Shown: one piece after another, positions 12,640-26,008 of the stretch
How the letters are laid out: every line of letters starts with the position of its first letter
How positions within the stretch are numbered: the first letter of the stretch is position 1
NCBI GenBank assembly: GCA_016801885.1
Contig: CM028903.1
Coordinates: 16,351,035 to 16,415,034, forward strand
Reading direction: 5' to 3'
DNA: 64,000 nucleotides
Origin: Toxotes chatareus
Lineage: Eukaryota; Chordata; Actinopteri; Toxotidae
Program-made: the position numbers and the translations under genes
The notes under the pieces: generated by a model
Seen by the model: the letters and a program-made list of their open reading frames with translations, nothing else
Told to the model about the DNA's origin: nothing
The model's database searches: none

Positions 12640-13036
12640 TTAACACTCCGGCAGGTTTAGAATTTTTGATACTAGTACTAGCATCAAAAATTACTAGTGC
12701 TTGTACTAGTACTTGAGTTTCTGCAATAATTTCACAACAGTATGTTTCTTTTAATACCTTACTTTGAAAATGATTTATTTTTCTGCAAAACTTTTTTTGA
12801 AGTTTAAGAAAAATATCCAAGGTTCTCAAATGTCAAATGCTTTCTGAACAGAAACACAAGAGCTTAAAATAATCTAAAACTGGCAAAACTATGATTGAAA
12901 TAGAGCAAGTAACCAACATTATGAATTTAAGCAGATATTCAATGTCAACTTCCAGTACTTAGTTTTTGATATTATGTGCTACAGACAATTTATGGTCTGC
13001 ACCAAAACATACTGAGGTTTGATTCCCAGCCCTGGT
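12640..13036 (-). repeat. Probable interspersed repeat ending in CAGCCCT
   Basis: The right end reads GAGGTTTGATTCCCAGCCCT (about 13014-13033). In reverse this is the AGGGCTGGG(T/A)ATCGAACCTCAG type start that I recognise from dispersed fish repeats. The left end has clustered ACTAGTAC units and a palindrome at 12661-12692. No protein-coding remnants were seen. The family name is not known to me, and the limits are set by these two ends rather than by target-site duplications. Confidence 0.45.
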
Positions 13037-15374
13037 TAACACACACACTGTAGATCAACACGAACATTTGATCTCTCGTTCTGTCTCTGTGTGGTGTTTT
13101 TTTTTTATGCTTCAGGAGCACTATACTCTGCATATGAATGAATCAAGCTGAACAAACACCTGACACAGCCCATATGATGAATGATGAAGTTGTTAATGTG
13201 TGACATTATTGGAGGTGACAGTGTGATCTGGTCCCTGGATGATGATGCAGTGAGCCTGGCTATGGGAAGGCAACTCTATCTCAGCCGTTTGCATCAGTGG
13301 CTTTTCTGTCTCTGCGCCAATCTGGAGAAAAGCGAAAGAAAACGATCTGAAAATGAAATATGATGTGTCATTTTTTTGTATTTGCTGCACATTTTGCAAA
13401 GGGTTTGGTGATGCTTGTGTGCTGGAAAATGATGCCTCGGCATACACATGCATGCACACACCTGCACATAGTGTGTCTGCTGTATGTCATTTGTGCATAC
13501 AGTATGTGTGTGACAGTCCGCCTCCTTCTGAGAGTGTATCTATGCGAGTGTGTGATTCTAGTTGCATTTGTCACTGTTTTTTCCTGAGGTGTGTTTGTGT
13601 CATGTCTGATTAAAGTTAACCCCTGTGAGGCGGCTGGTGCACCCTTCCCCTGTGTCCCCCATCCCCTCCCCCTTCAGTCTCTCCTTCCCTTCTCCCTTCA
13701 CTCCTCCACCCTTCTGTCACTCCATCCCTGTTCTCCTTCCTCCTGGCACTCTGACAGCACAGGAGAATATGCTCCCTCAAGGTCCCACCCTCCCTTTCTG
13801 GCTCCCGCGGGTGGCGTTTCCTTGGAAACAGTGTCAGAGTTGACTGGGTGGGTGCAGATAGATGGCTGCCCTTTATCGGACTACACCACTGGTCCATTAA
13901 AATCAACCAGACTGGACCTGTGCGCACACTAGCACCCCCGTGTTCTCATCCCGAATGGACCGTTCCACCTGACACGCGTGAATATTAGCTCGACCCAGGC
14001 TGAGGGTGTGTGTGCTCTTTTTTTTCTGTGTGTTTATTGAATGTTAGTGTTTATTGCTGCCTGTGTGCAGCATGTGTATGTCTGTGTATGTCTGTGTGTG
14101 ACTGGTCGGCAGTACCTCTCATTGAATTGGACATATTTGGGCAGAAATTCTGTGCAAGTGTCTTCCTTCCTCTGTGTCCTTGGGAGAGAAACAAAATGGA
14201 GACTGGTCTTTTCCCTGCTTTGTCTCCCTGCTCTCAAAATGATGTAGCAAAGAAAGCCAGAGCCCTCCACAGCTAGCTTTAGTGAGACTGCATGTGATCT
14301 ATCATTTTAAACAACTGTATTACACTCTCAGATATATAGACTACAATAATTGGCTGTTAAATTATTAAAACGCAAACAGCTGCAATTGGCGTTGAGGCCA
14401 CACATCAGCAGGGAGCAGCATGAACAAACCAAACCTGATGCACAGTTTCTTAATTTAAAAAAGGGGCTGAGGTAAACACCTCATTGTTGGATGTGGCTGT
14501 AATTGCTGGCAATATTAAAGTAATCTACCACACAGAAGATATTGAAAAATACATATTGTATGAGCCTTATTTGTGTGTGAACACAGCATTATTACATAGT
14601 TTAACACAGTCAGACACTGTACATACTGTATGCATGTATAAACAAATAGTTGATGGCTGTGTCTGTCACAGCATAGTTAGTACTTTTAGAAACAGAATTT
14701 GTCAATTTTTTTAGTCATGATGCATCAAACTTTGTTCTAGAGGAGATTACAACTGTTGCATCATCAGAGTAAAACACAGTATTTTACTAGTTTTGATGTC
14801 AACTTTATAAGATCTTGCAGCTGAAAAACTTTATTTAGTATACTGCCTGTCAAATATGGTATGACTGCTTGTTAGTAAAAACTAAAACAGTACCAAAAGG
14901 AAGAACAAAACATTCCTAGTTTTGTGTTTGTTATTCCACCAGCATTGTCTTTGTCTGACATCTCCCCAAATTAATCACTGACCTGCAGTGAGAACAAGGT
15001 CAATGGTTGTGTCATACAGCACGGTGTATCATTATAACCTAATCTTATTTTATTATATTTTTATTCATTATAATATTCATTATAATCATTATATTGTATC
15101 TCATTATAACTTTTGAGTACAACGAAGGATTTCATGTTGGTGGCTATAATGAACTTGAAGGTAAGTGTTTTGGATTGTTCTGGGTTGCTTACTTTTACTT
15201 TAGCAGTGTTTTGGCTGATTTTGAAGAGTACTTATAAGTACAGGGCTATAGCCCGACTACCAATGTCCGAGCAATCAATGGAAAGTCTGAGTTCAATCTT
15301 TTTTGCATTTTTTTTCATATATTTCTCTGATTTAGATGCATCTGACATACTGTGTAAAGTAAAGCTATCCTTTC

Positions 15375-15905
15375 CTAGATCCTAGAAAGTTCATTCTTAG
15401 ATCCACAGCTTAGGTGACTGTACCAGACAGGAAGTTGAAAAGTTAAAACACTCTCAACAATGGTTTTGCACACTAGTTCTAAGATCTGCTCACTAACACA
15501 GAGGCCGCTGAGTTGTCTAAGAAGATAAAGTCGCTGTGAGCATCTTTGAAAATATACTCTGTATTTTCAGAGAAGCTCACCTTGGAGTCAGAACTGTACT
15601 AACATATTTAAATATTACCACAGTTTTAACACATTGGCCATCAAGTGAAACTAGCTCTGTTTTCAGATCTTGTTTTGTGTTGATAATTAATTCTTTTCAC
15701 CTAAAGCATCTGTTTCCTGTCCAACTAAGACCATGTCATCAGCATACTTAAAAAATCTGAAGTGTTTCTCACTGATAATAAAATGTAAAAACAACTTTCC
15801 CAAAGTTATCACATTGTAAGATAAGTTACTAACAAACATCTTCAGATTGATATTTTGACATCTGATAGCAGCTGTTAAATCAGATGTTGAGCATCTTATC
15901 ACAAC
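15375..15905 (-). mobile_element. Decayed non-LTR retrotransposon (LINE) reverse transcriptase fragment
   Basis: On the - strand, codons near 15730-15755 read FFKYADDMVLVG, which contains the YxDD catalytic motif of reverse transcriptases in the form typical of fish LINEs. Continuing toward lower coordinates, with frame changes and stops, short pieces read KTELVSLDGQ, IFKYVSTVLT, SKVSFSENTEYIFKDAHSD and ELVCKTIVESVLTF, then LPVWYSHLS (about 15660 down to 15390). These follow the order of the region after the catalytic motif in LINE ORF2 proteins. The sequence before YADD (15765-15905) is open but not recognisable. The fragment lacks an endonuclease, intact fingers and a poly-A tail, so it is a dead relic. 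The clade is not assigned. Confidence 0.75.
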
Positions 15906-18148
15906 ACTCAGATTATTTTTATCCAGATGCTGTTCTTTGTTGGTGAATCACCTTAAGAAAGAGTATGTGTACAACTTTCATGAGTAAACACCTGCACATG
16001 TATTGCATTTTAATATGTTTTTTTTAACCGCATTTGGCAGTCAACAAAACAGGGTGGTAACAGGAAATGCAAGTAGTTTACAGATCTAACCTGCATAATT
16101 GTGTATATTTATCATCTACACAGTAATGTTGACTCCCTTAAACACCAATGCAGTGGACCACGCTCTGTCAGCAAAAAGACACACACACACACCCACATCC
16201 ACAGACACAGACACACACACACAGTATTATGTATTTAAAGTAATTACCTCAGGCCTGATCCAGACTGAGTTTAGTAGCATGTGATAATCCATGTAGGCAG
16301 CATATGGGAGGAGGGGAATTAGAAGTCCAGAAGAAAATAAAGAAATTAAAGTGTCCTGGTGGCTGTCTGCTGGTCTGCAGGAGGGAACATTAGGTCAAGA
16401 GTGTGTTGTTGGGAATGTATGTCTGCATCTATGATCACGTGTGTGTTAGGGAGGGAGGAAAATGATTTTTAATTGTGATGGGAGATTTTCTGTGTGCATG
16501 TCTGAACGATCATGCGTGTGATCAGCACTGAGGATGGAGGAAGAGTTGGAGGATGTTGCACGCCAAGCAAATGAGTATCAGACAGATGGTGTAATTAATG
16601 ACATCACTGTAAACAGAGTGTGTGGCCTTATGCTGTAAAAAGGTTCACTGTAATATCATCAGAGGAAACCTCAGCCGCTTGATAATGACAGAATGAAAAA
16701 AAAAAAATCAGCACCATATTGTCAGAATCACATACTAATTTGGATAACCTCCCCCACAGAGACTTTGTAAATTGATTGAACTGCCACAGAGTCTGTACTT
16801 TCGACAAATTCTCATCCAATTTCACCTCCTGTTTTTTTTGGCACCAGGGTATCTTTTCGTGGTTGATTTGCATCAATAAACCTCAGTAAGCAAGGCATTG
16901 TAATGCCTAATTGGGCGGTAATGAGCTGTCGCATTATGCAGAGTGCTGAGGTTCAAGCTTATTAGTTGCTTGGTTGCCCATAACATTTTCCTGTCTTCCC
17001 TCTGCTACTTCAGTGTTGCACGATTGTCAATGCAATCTCCCTTTCTCTCTCACCTCCTTTTCTCCCTCTCTGCTTCATCCCTATTCTTCTCAGCCATTTC
17101 TCTCAATCCCACCCCGTTCTAAAAATAGTCTCCTATTATTCAGGAGGCCAGGGCCATGTACAGTGAGGCAGCAATCAGCATGGCGGCCATGCACATCAAG
17201 ATTCACAATAGCTGTCATTCTGCTAACGCTAGCTAATATAATTCTCTCTACATTACTCAGAACCCTGCTGGACTGAACAGAGGGTTATATTCGAGGCTAA
17301 TCTGAATTAAAAGGTTCACTTTTTTTTAACAAGTTAATACAATTCCCTAAGGCCCAAAGAAGTCTTTGTTTAGCAGAAAAATACCTCACAAATCCAGCAC
17401 TTAGGTGCCTGTCTCGTCTTTTTGTCTCTCCTTCAGAGATGGCTGTTTTCAGTGCCAGTCACTTTGAATGCAGATGTGCCACTGCTCACCACACCTCCCA
17501 TCCAGAGGTGTGCAGAGGCAAAGGACAGACTGTTTGTCTGCAGTAAACTCTATAGTAATACTATACTCCATGTTTAAGATAACTAACTGCAGTACTTACT
17601 GTACGTGGAAAGGATTAGCTAGTTAGCAGCACTTGTTAATCCTTATGACCTACAGGTCTCCTTGGAAAGTGATACATGGGCCTGTAGGCAACCTCATCTC
17701 CTCTGGGCCAGAGCAAAGTGATGACCAAAGGTAAACAGACTTATGTCAGGCTATGTCCTGAGCACTGGGTTACTGGGTGTTCAACCTGCCCTGAGAACGT
17801 AAGGGTGAGATGATGAAATATAAATCAGGAAGGCCAGTCTGAGTAATGGATCCATGATTTTTAACCATAAGAGGAAGAATTTTACAACATGACAAAAACC
17901 ATTTTATCACACAGATCACCAGGTAAACTGTACAATTAAAGTCAAGTTACAAAGTAATCTACAGGTACACAGGACACTGCATGATGCTGAGCCAGGTTCA
18001 GTCTCGTCAGCCATTCCCTAACCCAGAAGACACCAAGCCAGCAAATTGGACATTTCTCCAAGGGCCCCATCCTGCTGCCTCTTGGGGCCTGCAATTAGCA
18101 CTGTAGGGAGGAGGGTGTTTGTGTGTTACTGTGGCAGTGGAAGGTGGT

Positions 18149-18177
18149 GGGGGTGAGGGGTGAGGGGTGGTGGTGGG
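18149..18177 (+). other. G-quadruplex candidate
   Basis: Four G-runs on the + strand at 18149-18153, 18157-18160, 18164-18167 and 18175-18177 are separated by loops TGA, TGA and TGGTGGT. This fits the canonical pattern with short loops. Because the gene is on the + strand, the pre-mRNA would carry it as well. Function is unknown. Confidence 0.6.
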
Positions 18178-19256
18178 ATTGTGTGAAACATTTTCATCTT
18201 GCAATCTGAGTGCAGTAAGGAAGAAAAACGTGCCCTGAGGCAACTGTTGACATTGCGTTCGGAGCCGCTCTGTGCCGAGCTCCTGCTCAGTATTATTATA
18301 ATGTATTTATATAACTCTGCTAAACGGCGAGACCTGTTCCACATTCATCTACATAAAGCAGTACTGTATTGCCTAGAGGCGGAAACAGACATGAACACAC
18401 ACACAGACACACACACGCCTAGATGAGATCGTTAAGCAAAGCCCTCCCATTGCTACCCCCAACCTCTCAACACACCCTGCATTCACTGTTGATTCTCCTG
18501 CTCACTTGTCACCAGTGATTGCCAAAAAGCAAGGCACCATATGCCATTCTGTTTGTAAGTGCGACCACCCCCTGTGTCGTTTTAAATACACACACAGACA
18601 CACACATGCACAGGAGCTCTGACACACACACACACCTACATTCGTGAACACCCATATTCAGACACAAACAGACACACACTACAGACACAATTTTCCTGTC
18701 GCAGTCAAAGACAACGACAAAGTGCAATTCCCCTCAGCAAACGACGCTCAGATGATGAAAGTGAACGTTTTCTGCCTCTGATTTTTGATGTGCAGCATAG
18801 ATGTGATCAGAGAGGCCTCACATTGCCACTCTTCTCTCTCTCGCTCTCTTTCTCGGCATTATGCAGTCTGTTCTATCCTCCCCCTGCTGTAGCGGGAAAC
18901 ACTCACACTAGACAAGAGCAAACAGTTTCCAGCTGCTTGCTAATTCTTGATCTGTTAGTCTGGCTAGCAGGTGTTTTCCAGGGAAATGGTGACTTTCATC
19001 TCCAGTGTTAATGGAGGGTCAACCCTGATTTTTTTTTTCTCCATCCTTTCCCTGTTAATCTGTTGTGCTGTATAGGTGAAACAGAAGATTATTTAACCAG
19101 TATCTCCAGCCTCTCCAGCTTTATTCCCAGTTGACAGTGTCAGTGGGCTGAATAGTTTCATGTTGTCACGTTGTAAAAGAAGCTATGAAGAAAACATCTG
19201 GCTGTGTGAGACTTGACTGTCATTATCCTTCATGAACTGGTGGTTCGTCATTATCG

Positions 19257-19585
19257 CGCTGACTGGCTGGCTGACAGCAGTCACTGATTAACATATTGAC
19301 TCTAATTGACTGTCTGGCTGGCCATCTAAATGACTGACTTAAGCGGAGACTTACCAACTGGCTGGCTTACTAACTAACAAAGCCACATGGCCGGTTCACC
19401 GACTCACTAATTAACTGACTGACCCGCTAGATTCCTGACTCTCTGATGACTGACTGATTGACTTGCTGTCCACAGGCTGACCAGCTGACAGTCGCCCTGA
19501 CTCATCTGTCACTGGATGTGTTTTCACCACTGTGGAAAGGGAACCCTCGCTCCTGATATCAGCACGACGACTGTCTGACTGACAG
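19257..19585. repeat. Degenerate tetranucleotide array (GACT/GGCT/AACT)n
   Basis: The units GACT, GGCT, AACT and CTGA recur dozens of times, for example GACTGGCTGGCTGAC, AATGACTGACTT, AACTGACTGACC and GATGACTGACTGATTGACT. The array is interrupted by non-repeat insertions and looks like an old, eroded (ACTG)n microsatellite. Confidence 0.65.
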
Positions 19586-20836
19586 GCACATTTCCATTTT
19601 TTCCCATTAGCTCTGATATTGAAAGTAATGGGAAGAAATGATGAGTTATGAAAAAAAAAACCTGGGAAGAAATAGACTGGTGTGTGTGTGTGTGTGTGTG
19701 TGTATTCAAATGGAAGAGACCAACTATCCAGCCTGTTTTATCCTTATTGACTAAGTTCCATCTATCTTGTTGCATTTATCTATAATGTGCAATCAGTGTA
19801 GAAAGGATTCAGAACAAGATGCTGATATTGAGCTGCTGCCTGATTTGCACATTCAATTTCTTCCTCGCATCCAGGCTTCGAATGCTTTCTCTTGGCCTCT
19901 TCTCTCCTTTATCTACATCTGTCCTTCATGACTGAAATGAACATCAGGTGAAATCTATAAGCGATAAGAGCTTTCACAATCAATTCATTAGGTCAGACAA
20001 TTTATTTATTTTCTATTTATTTTGTTATTATTTATTCATATTGTGTATTAGGATGATATTATATTTATCATTACGATCATCTGTGCTTTGCTCTTATCTT
20101 TGATCGATCCATTTCTAGAGCACTTGTCTTGCCTTGGCACAGACATTTGAAGTTTCCATTTCATCTGACCTGCATGTATTCAGATCATGGCAGGAAACCA
20201 AAGCCCCCAGAAGGGAAGGACATACAAACTTACATTCACGTGCAACTATTGTGCACCAGTGAATTACAATTGCTTGGAATATTTGTTGGCAGCCACTGAC
20301 TTTGTATGATGGGTTGGGTGGGGATGTCAACAAGGTTCATGCTGAGACACACACACACACAAACACAGTCTGGGTTCAAGTTCCATTTTAGTCATGTCAC
20401 GATTGACATTTTAATATTTACTTTTCAAATATTTCTATTTATTCATGATTACATTTTTTAATAACTTTAACCCATTAGTTTTAGTTGACGTAACCATACT
20501 TTAGTGATGCTATAGTTGTTGCAGGTACAGTAGGTACAGATGCTACATAGTAGGAAATGAAAAATATTAATATTTACACTGTCAGTGACCTGCCTGCAAA
20601 AAATTGCAGGCATTTAACATTTTGCACAGTTTCTTCAGTATGGATATTTTTTTTATGTGATGTGCTGATTATACTTAATCCTGGCAGCATGACCTTTATT
20701 TTTGCTTAATGCAGAACAATTGATGGAGGTAAGGTTGTATTTGTACATGTGAATATATAAGTGTGTAAACAGTTTGTGTTTGGACATATACTTGTGTGAA
20801 TGTATTTGTATGTGAATGCAACCCTGTATATGTGTG

Positions 20837-20868
<32 letters not shown>

Positions 20869-21739
20869 TAGTGACTCATAAACCATGGCAATGAAGGCCG
20901 TCTGTGACAGCTGCTACATAATCAGATTACTACTGCTTCAATTTGGGCATGTTCGTGTGTGTGTGTGTGTGTTAATGGTCATTTGGACTTGACCCAGCTC
21001 TGTTAGTATTGGTGGGCCTGTCAGCGTACGTGGCCAGGACACATTCATTCAGTCTCATCCTGTTACCACCGCTGTCCCTTAGATAGCCCAGAGACAGGAT
21101 CACTGCTCTGGTATATGTGTGTGTGTATGTCTTATACTGCGTATATGTGTGTATGCTTCATATTTGTAGGTGCAGGTGGGTTCACAGGAGGTATCTGAAC
21201 TAGAACAGCGGAGCTTAAAAGGAAATGTAGCATGTCAGTGTGTCACACAAGCTGTGCTTTTACATATTCTGCTCCATTTAATGCAGACACACCAGCCTTC
21301 TCATCTTTTCCTTTTATCTTTCATTTTCCACATTCCTCCTCTCACTCTCTCCGACTCATGTTGAATTCTCTGAAGCTAATTAATGTTGAAAAGGACATTT
21401 TTTTAGCAAAGTCCTCCAAATGCTTTTTGGCTGTCCCTTGGGGCCATCTTATCACGTCCAGATTCTCATTTCTCATGCATTAATTTAGATTTTTTTTTTT
21501 AAAGTTCTGTCCTTTCAGGAACATAATTTCTTTTCTTTTTTTTAATTGCTCAGCCGGTGTGTATCCAGACTTACTGTACATACTCATTTAATTTAATTCT
21601 TTTAACTTTTTTACACAAAGATTACATACTGATGATTGATCAATACACACTCTTTCTCTGTTTTTCCTTGGGAAACCTTTGACACAAGGTCATATGAATT
21701 TTTGGAGCTTTTCTTCATTGGTCCCGGGCTTCATAGATC

Positions 21740-21835
21740 TAATGCCAGTGATCTTCCAGCTGCCTGCTGTCGGAAATGGAAATTTGAACCAGTGACCTCA
21801 GTCAAACTATATTTCTAGGCCAGCCGGTTGCCCCA
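21740..21835 (-). repeat. Possible tRNA-derived SINE head
   Basis: Read on the - strand, the segment begins GGGGCAACCGGCTGGCCTAG and, about 30 bases later, has GGTCACTGGTTCAAATTTCC. These resemble the A-box and B-box ends of a tRNA-derived SINE promoter, and the phrase resembles fish repeats with GGTTCGAATCC. Both boxes carry mismatches. It could also be a chance match or a tRNA pseudogene. No poly-A tail or LINE-like tail was identified. Confidence 0.35.
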
Positions 21836-24800
21836 GTGTGTGTTTTACCCCTGTGTATTGTGTCCACCACAAGGGCATTTTGTCACCTCCCAGCTGGTCT
21901 TATCAGAGTCTTGCAGAGCTACGTGGCGTTGGAAAGGTCATCCGCACCACAGGAGGCAGCATCCACGCTGCAGACTCCCCACAGCGCTGTTTGCTCTGTC
22001 TCTTCGACTCCTCACCAGGCATCTAAAGATGGTGTGGAACACTCTTCCTTTGGTTTTTGGGTTTTTCTGTGTATGTTTTCACAAGTGAAGAGACTCAGCC
22101 AGGGTCAGAGGTCGCTGTCACAGTCTCGAGGCTGCAGTGACATTTCCTCTTCTTTATTCCAATCCCTGAGCAAGAAGTGGAGACAGAGAGCGAGTCAGAC
22201 AGACAGAGAAGAAGGGTTGCACAGAATGTCCTCCACTTCCTCATTATCTCCTTGGCTGCTTATGCCCTCATGTAGAGCTGGCTCACTCTGCTTCATTACT
22301 GTAAGGAGACTATCTTAAGGGAGGAATGGCAGGCTTCCAGTTGGCTCTATCAACCTGTCAATCACTCTGGTCTAATCTTAGCTCTGCCCCTCAGTGCTGC
22401 CCATCATTTCCTGGCACTGTGGAGCAGTGAGCAGATTCTGTGTGCCTAATTCCCCTGAAATAGATAAGGACTTTAATGGATGGCCTACTCAATTATGCAA
22501 TGATGTTTTGTTGTCTTGTATCTGTTTTCTGTGGTGCTCCTTACTGCGCCACTCTGCTCTGTCCTGTTATATCTTTACATTTCCTCTTCTCTTTTCTCGT
22601 CTCTTCTCCTCTGCAAACACACAGTGCCATCATCTTAACTGCTTCAGTTTATTTTTTTCAGACAAAACAAGTGAGAATCACGACTGAGCTGCAGCCGACT
22701 TCCGAGACTTTATCGTGCACTGAAAAATAGCATAAAATAGCCATCTTCAGGGACATACACTGTACAGTACACATATGATAATGAATACTGTGAAAAAGCT
22801 TTTTGTAATCACGCACATACACATCTGCACACACATACAGACACAAACACGTGCACGTACCCACACACTGCTCTCTGCCATTCTGCCCGTCATTCTCTGC
22901 TGTTGTCACAGTAACCATCTCACCTTCCCTTCACAGTCCCGCCCTAATGAGACCACTGGAGGACACAGAGAGAGAGAGAGGGTAGCAAGGGGGTGGAAGA
23001 GAGATGCAGACAGAGAACAGCAGAGATATATCACAGGGAAGATAGGCAGCACGGAGGCAGAATTGCCATTGTCTTGTATCTGCTCTTTGCACACAAGAAG
23101 CCTTCTCTGTCGACTGTCCGGGATCCTTCTAGAAACAAAAGCCGCTGCCCTGCCAGCCACATCCGCTGATTACACTGTGCGCTCATGACCACACCACAAG
23201 TTCAGTTTGCTGCCTGGGTATTTCCATATAAATCCAATAACATTATCGTTAATAGATAATTACCCTGCACTGCATGATTTGCGACCGCAAACACAGATTA
23301 AAATTCAATTAAAGGTAAAAGTGTGCGCGGGTGCTGCCTGTTCTGCTTTGCTGAGTGGCTCCATTTAGACCCAATAAATCACATTCAGTGATTATATCTA
23401 ATGTGTGTGTATATCACAAGGCCGAAAATGTGCATTCAGGTAATGGAAGCAAAATTAAAATGAAACTCGAGTATTAATATCATGATAATATGAAATGAGT
23501 GTGATCCCAGCCTCACATCAAGGCTGATAAACAAATACAGATATAGTATGTAGATGTAGATGTAGAGAGAGAGGGAGAGAGAGAGAGAGAGAGAGAGAGA
23601 ACAAGGCAGAACAGACCAGCAGTAAGATGTTAACATCTGTTCCTTTATGTACTTTTAAAGTCTCTCCGTCTGCTGCGGCACCATAAAAGACCTAAACGAA
23701 GGGAACGAGGCCCTTGGGCTCGACACAGATTGGCAATTATACACCTCAACATTTCAGGAGACCTTTAGTGGTTCAGACCTGAGAATTTTCATCTGGGAAA
23801 ACACATCTGCCAAATGTTAATAGGCAAGACCTCTTGGATTGAAGTGTGTGCAACAAGTAAGAGACTCTTGGTTGAACCTGTAAAGTGTGAGTGCTCATCT
23901 AGGAAAAAAAATATAAGGTGTATAAGGATAGGTACACAATGTGCATAGTCTTGTCAAATAGCCTGTTTTCATGTGAGGGTTAACTTGGCGCTACCTGTGC
24001 AGCTTTATTGGTGTTTTATTGGTTGCTACTGGCGATTAGCCCAGGTTCAGTCATTTACGTGAAACACTAATTGTTTGTATCATTAGCTAGCATCTCACTG
24101 GGACGGTCATTAACAGAGTTTCTTAATCAGTCAGATGGTCTGACATTTAACCTGAACAATGTTCGGGGTTTCAGCAGCATTTAAAGACCCTACAGACACA
24201 TGGCCCACACCCACAGGTGTTTTCACCTGTATTGTCTGATTAGACCTCTTCCAAAACAAGATTCTTGAGGATTCTTAATTCTTAAACCTTAATGCCTGCC
24301 TCATAATTTTCTGCTAAACATTCCTCTTTGGTGGAGCGGTTTATAGTTGGGCAAAGTAGCTGGCTATGATAGAGTTTTCTGTTTTGGACTCTCAGTGAAG
24401 ATGCGGTTTGCTATTGGTCAGCTGTGCAGATCTGCACATCTCCAGAGTCTCACTTACAGCAAAAGATTTGTGTGGATTTTCTTCCCCCTCACAAAGTAAT
24501 GTGATGGTCTCACAGATCTCATACCAATCCAGAGTCCACTGAAATTTTTCAGTTTCAATTTTAAATGCTGGTACAACTGGCCTTTATGAATTGTGGTGGT
24601 TTGAGAGTACAGCAGCAATGCAGCAAGATAATTTATTCTTTGGGACAGAGGACTGTTTCTAGGGCAGGAGGCAAATCATGTACTTCATGGTTTTACTCCA
24701 AAGTCTTTATGTTTCTGTGATCATCAGATTAAATCAAAGGTTATGGAATAGCATCTTACCTGTGCACAAACAAGCTCCCTAATATTTTAATTGACTGTGC

Positions 24801-25504
24801 GTTACGCTTTCAAAAATACAGTGCTGGATGAACCTGGGAAAATGTAGTGATGTCAGTCGATACATGGTACTTAAATTCACTTAATCAATAATCACATTCC
24901 TGTCACACCTACATGCACTACATTGTATTTTATCATACGGTCTCATGTTACAGACACATGGTTGTATATGTCTGAGTTTAAATTACTTGTCACCTCCCCA
25001 GCGAGAGTAATTTGCACATGCACACTGAAGTACAAAAACACACAACACACACATTCGCATCATCTGCGTGATGAATGATGAATACCCTGACATAGCTCCG
25101 TAGCCCTTACAGTCCTCACCCTGTGATACTGTTCGCCCCCAATCAACTTCCCTTGTCAATATTTACTATCATCTTCCTCTGTCGTTTCATCTGCTGCCTT
25201 TGCTGTGCTCTCGTTTCTCACCGTCAACTTAATTAGTCACATCTCTCGGTTTAATTACATCAAGTGGAAGGAAGTTGCAATCTCAAGTAGATCAAATTAA
25301 GCCCTATGCAAATCCTGGAGTGTCTCGTTGCCGGTCTCTGTGGCAACAATGTCTCTGTCTCCCTTATTTCTGTTGGGAGGAATCATGTGAGGCTTGTCAT
25401 CAGTTGCTAAATGAAATCTTACACTGGAAATCACCCCTATTAGGCTGGTTAAGTGGTTGACTGTCTGTTTAACTTCCCAGTGAGAAGTGACTAATCTCCA
25501 CTCA

Positions 25505-25540
<36 letters not shown>

Positions 25541-26008
25541 AAGGGGCGATCTAAGAATGAATCATCTTTATAAGACAAAGACGGCAGTTGCACTTCATTT
25601 GGATAATCACCTTCATCAACTTGATGCATCATTGACATGTGCAGTGTGCTTATATTCAAGCTACTTTCACGCTGAGTGTAAAAGAAGCGTACAGATTTTA
25701 ATATCTAAATTTCTGTTGGTCTAGATTTGGGTATGAAACACAACAAGCTGGACACACAACTAACACATTGTCACAGTGCACCAAGTTGTTGTGGTGAACT
25801 TTTAACAAACAGTTGCTTATTTACAGGCCACAAACAAGGAGCCACATCATGACTGATCTGGACTCATATTTTTGGCCACCCACTGATAGCAAATCAGGTA
25901 TTCACCTTCACGTTAGTTCTGTATTGGTCTCCGCCTACTCCTGAGGGAATTATCTGGCTCCTCCAGTAATTCCGCAAGTGGCCTTTTAACTAGTTTTCCT
26001 GATGGCAC
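21836..26008. other. Intronic DNA without recognised genes
   Basis: AT-rich intron with a GA tract at 23564-23600, CA-rich runs near 22815-22865 and 25020-25055, and a compound (GT)n(GA)n at 25505-25541. Open frames of up to 160 codons (for example 21836-22318) have no recognisable domains and overlap each other in different frames, which argues against coding. I see no exon here. Confidence 0.6.

Larger units (their letters stand above)
13037..21735. other. Intronic DNA with simple repeats and a LINE relic
   Basis: Unique AT-rich intron sequence with a pyrimidine-rich run at about 13630-13800, interrupted (CA)n at 16179-16223, CA-rich runs near 18585-18690, (GT)n at 19680-19703, and a (GT)n plus (GCGT)n compound tract at 20830-20869. 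A LINE fragment (15375-15905), a G-quadruplex candidate (18149-18177) and a degenerate GACT-rich array (19257-19585) are listed separately. None of the open frames has a recognisable domain or paired splice sites with homology. Confidence 0.6.

Noticed and set aside
20365..20395. GGTTCAAGTTCC as a tRNA B box
   Set aside because: No A box or cloverleaf could be placed upstream; the preceding sequence is a CA microsatellite.
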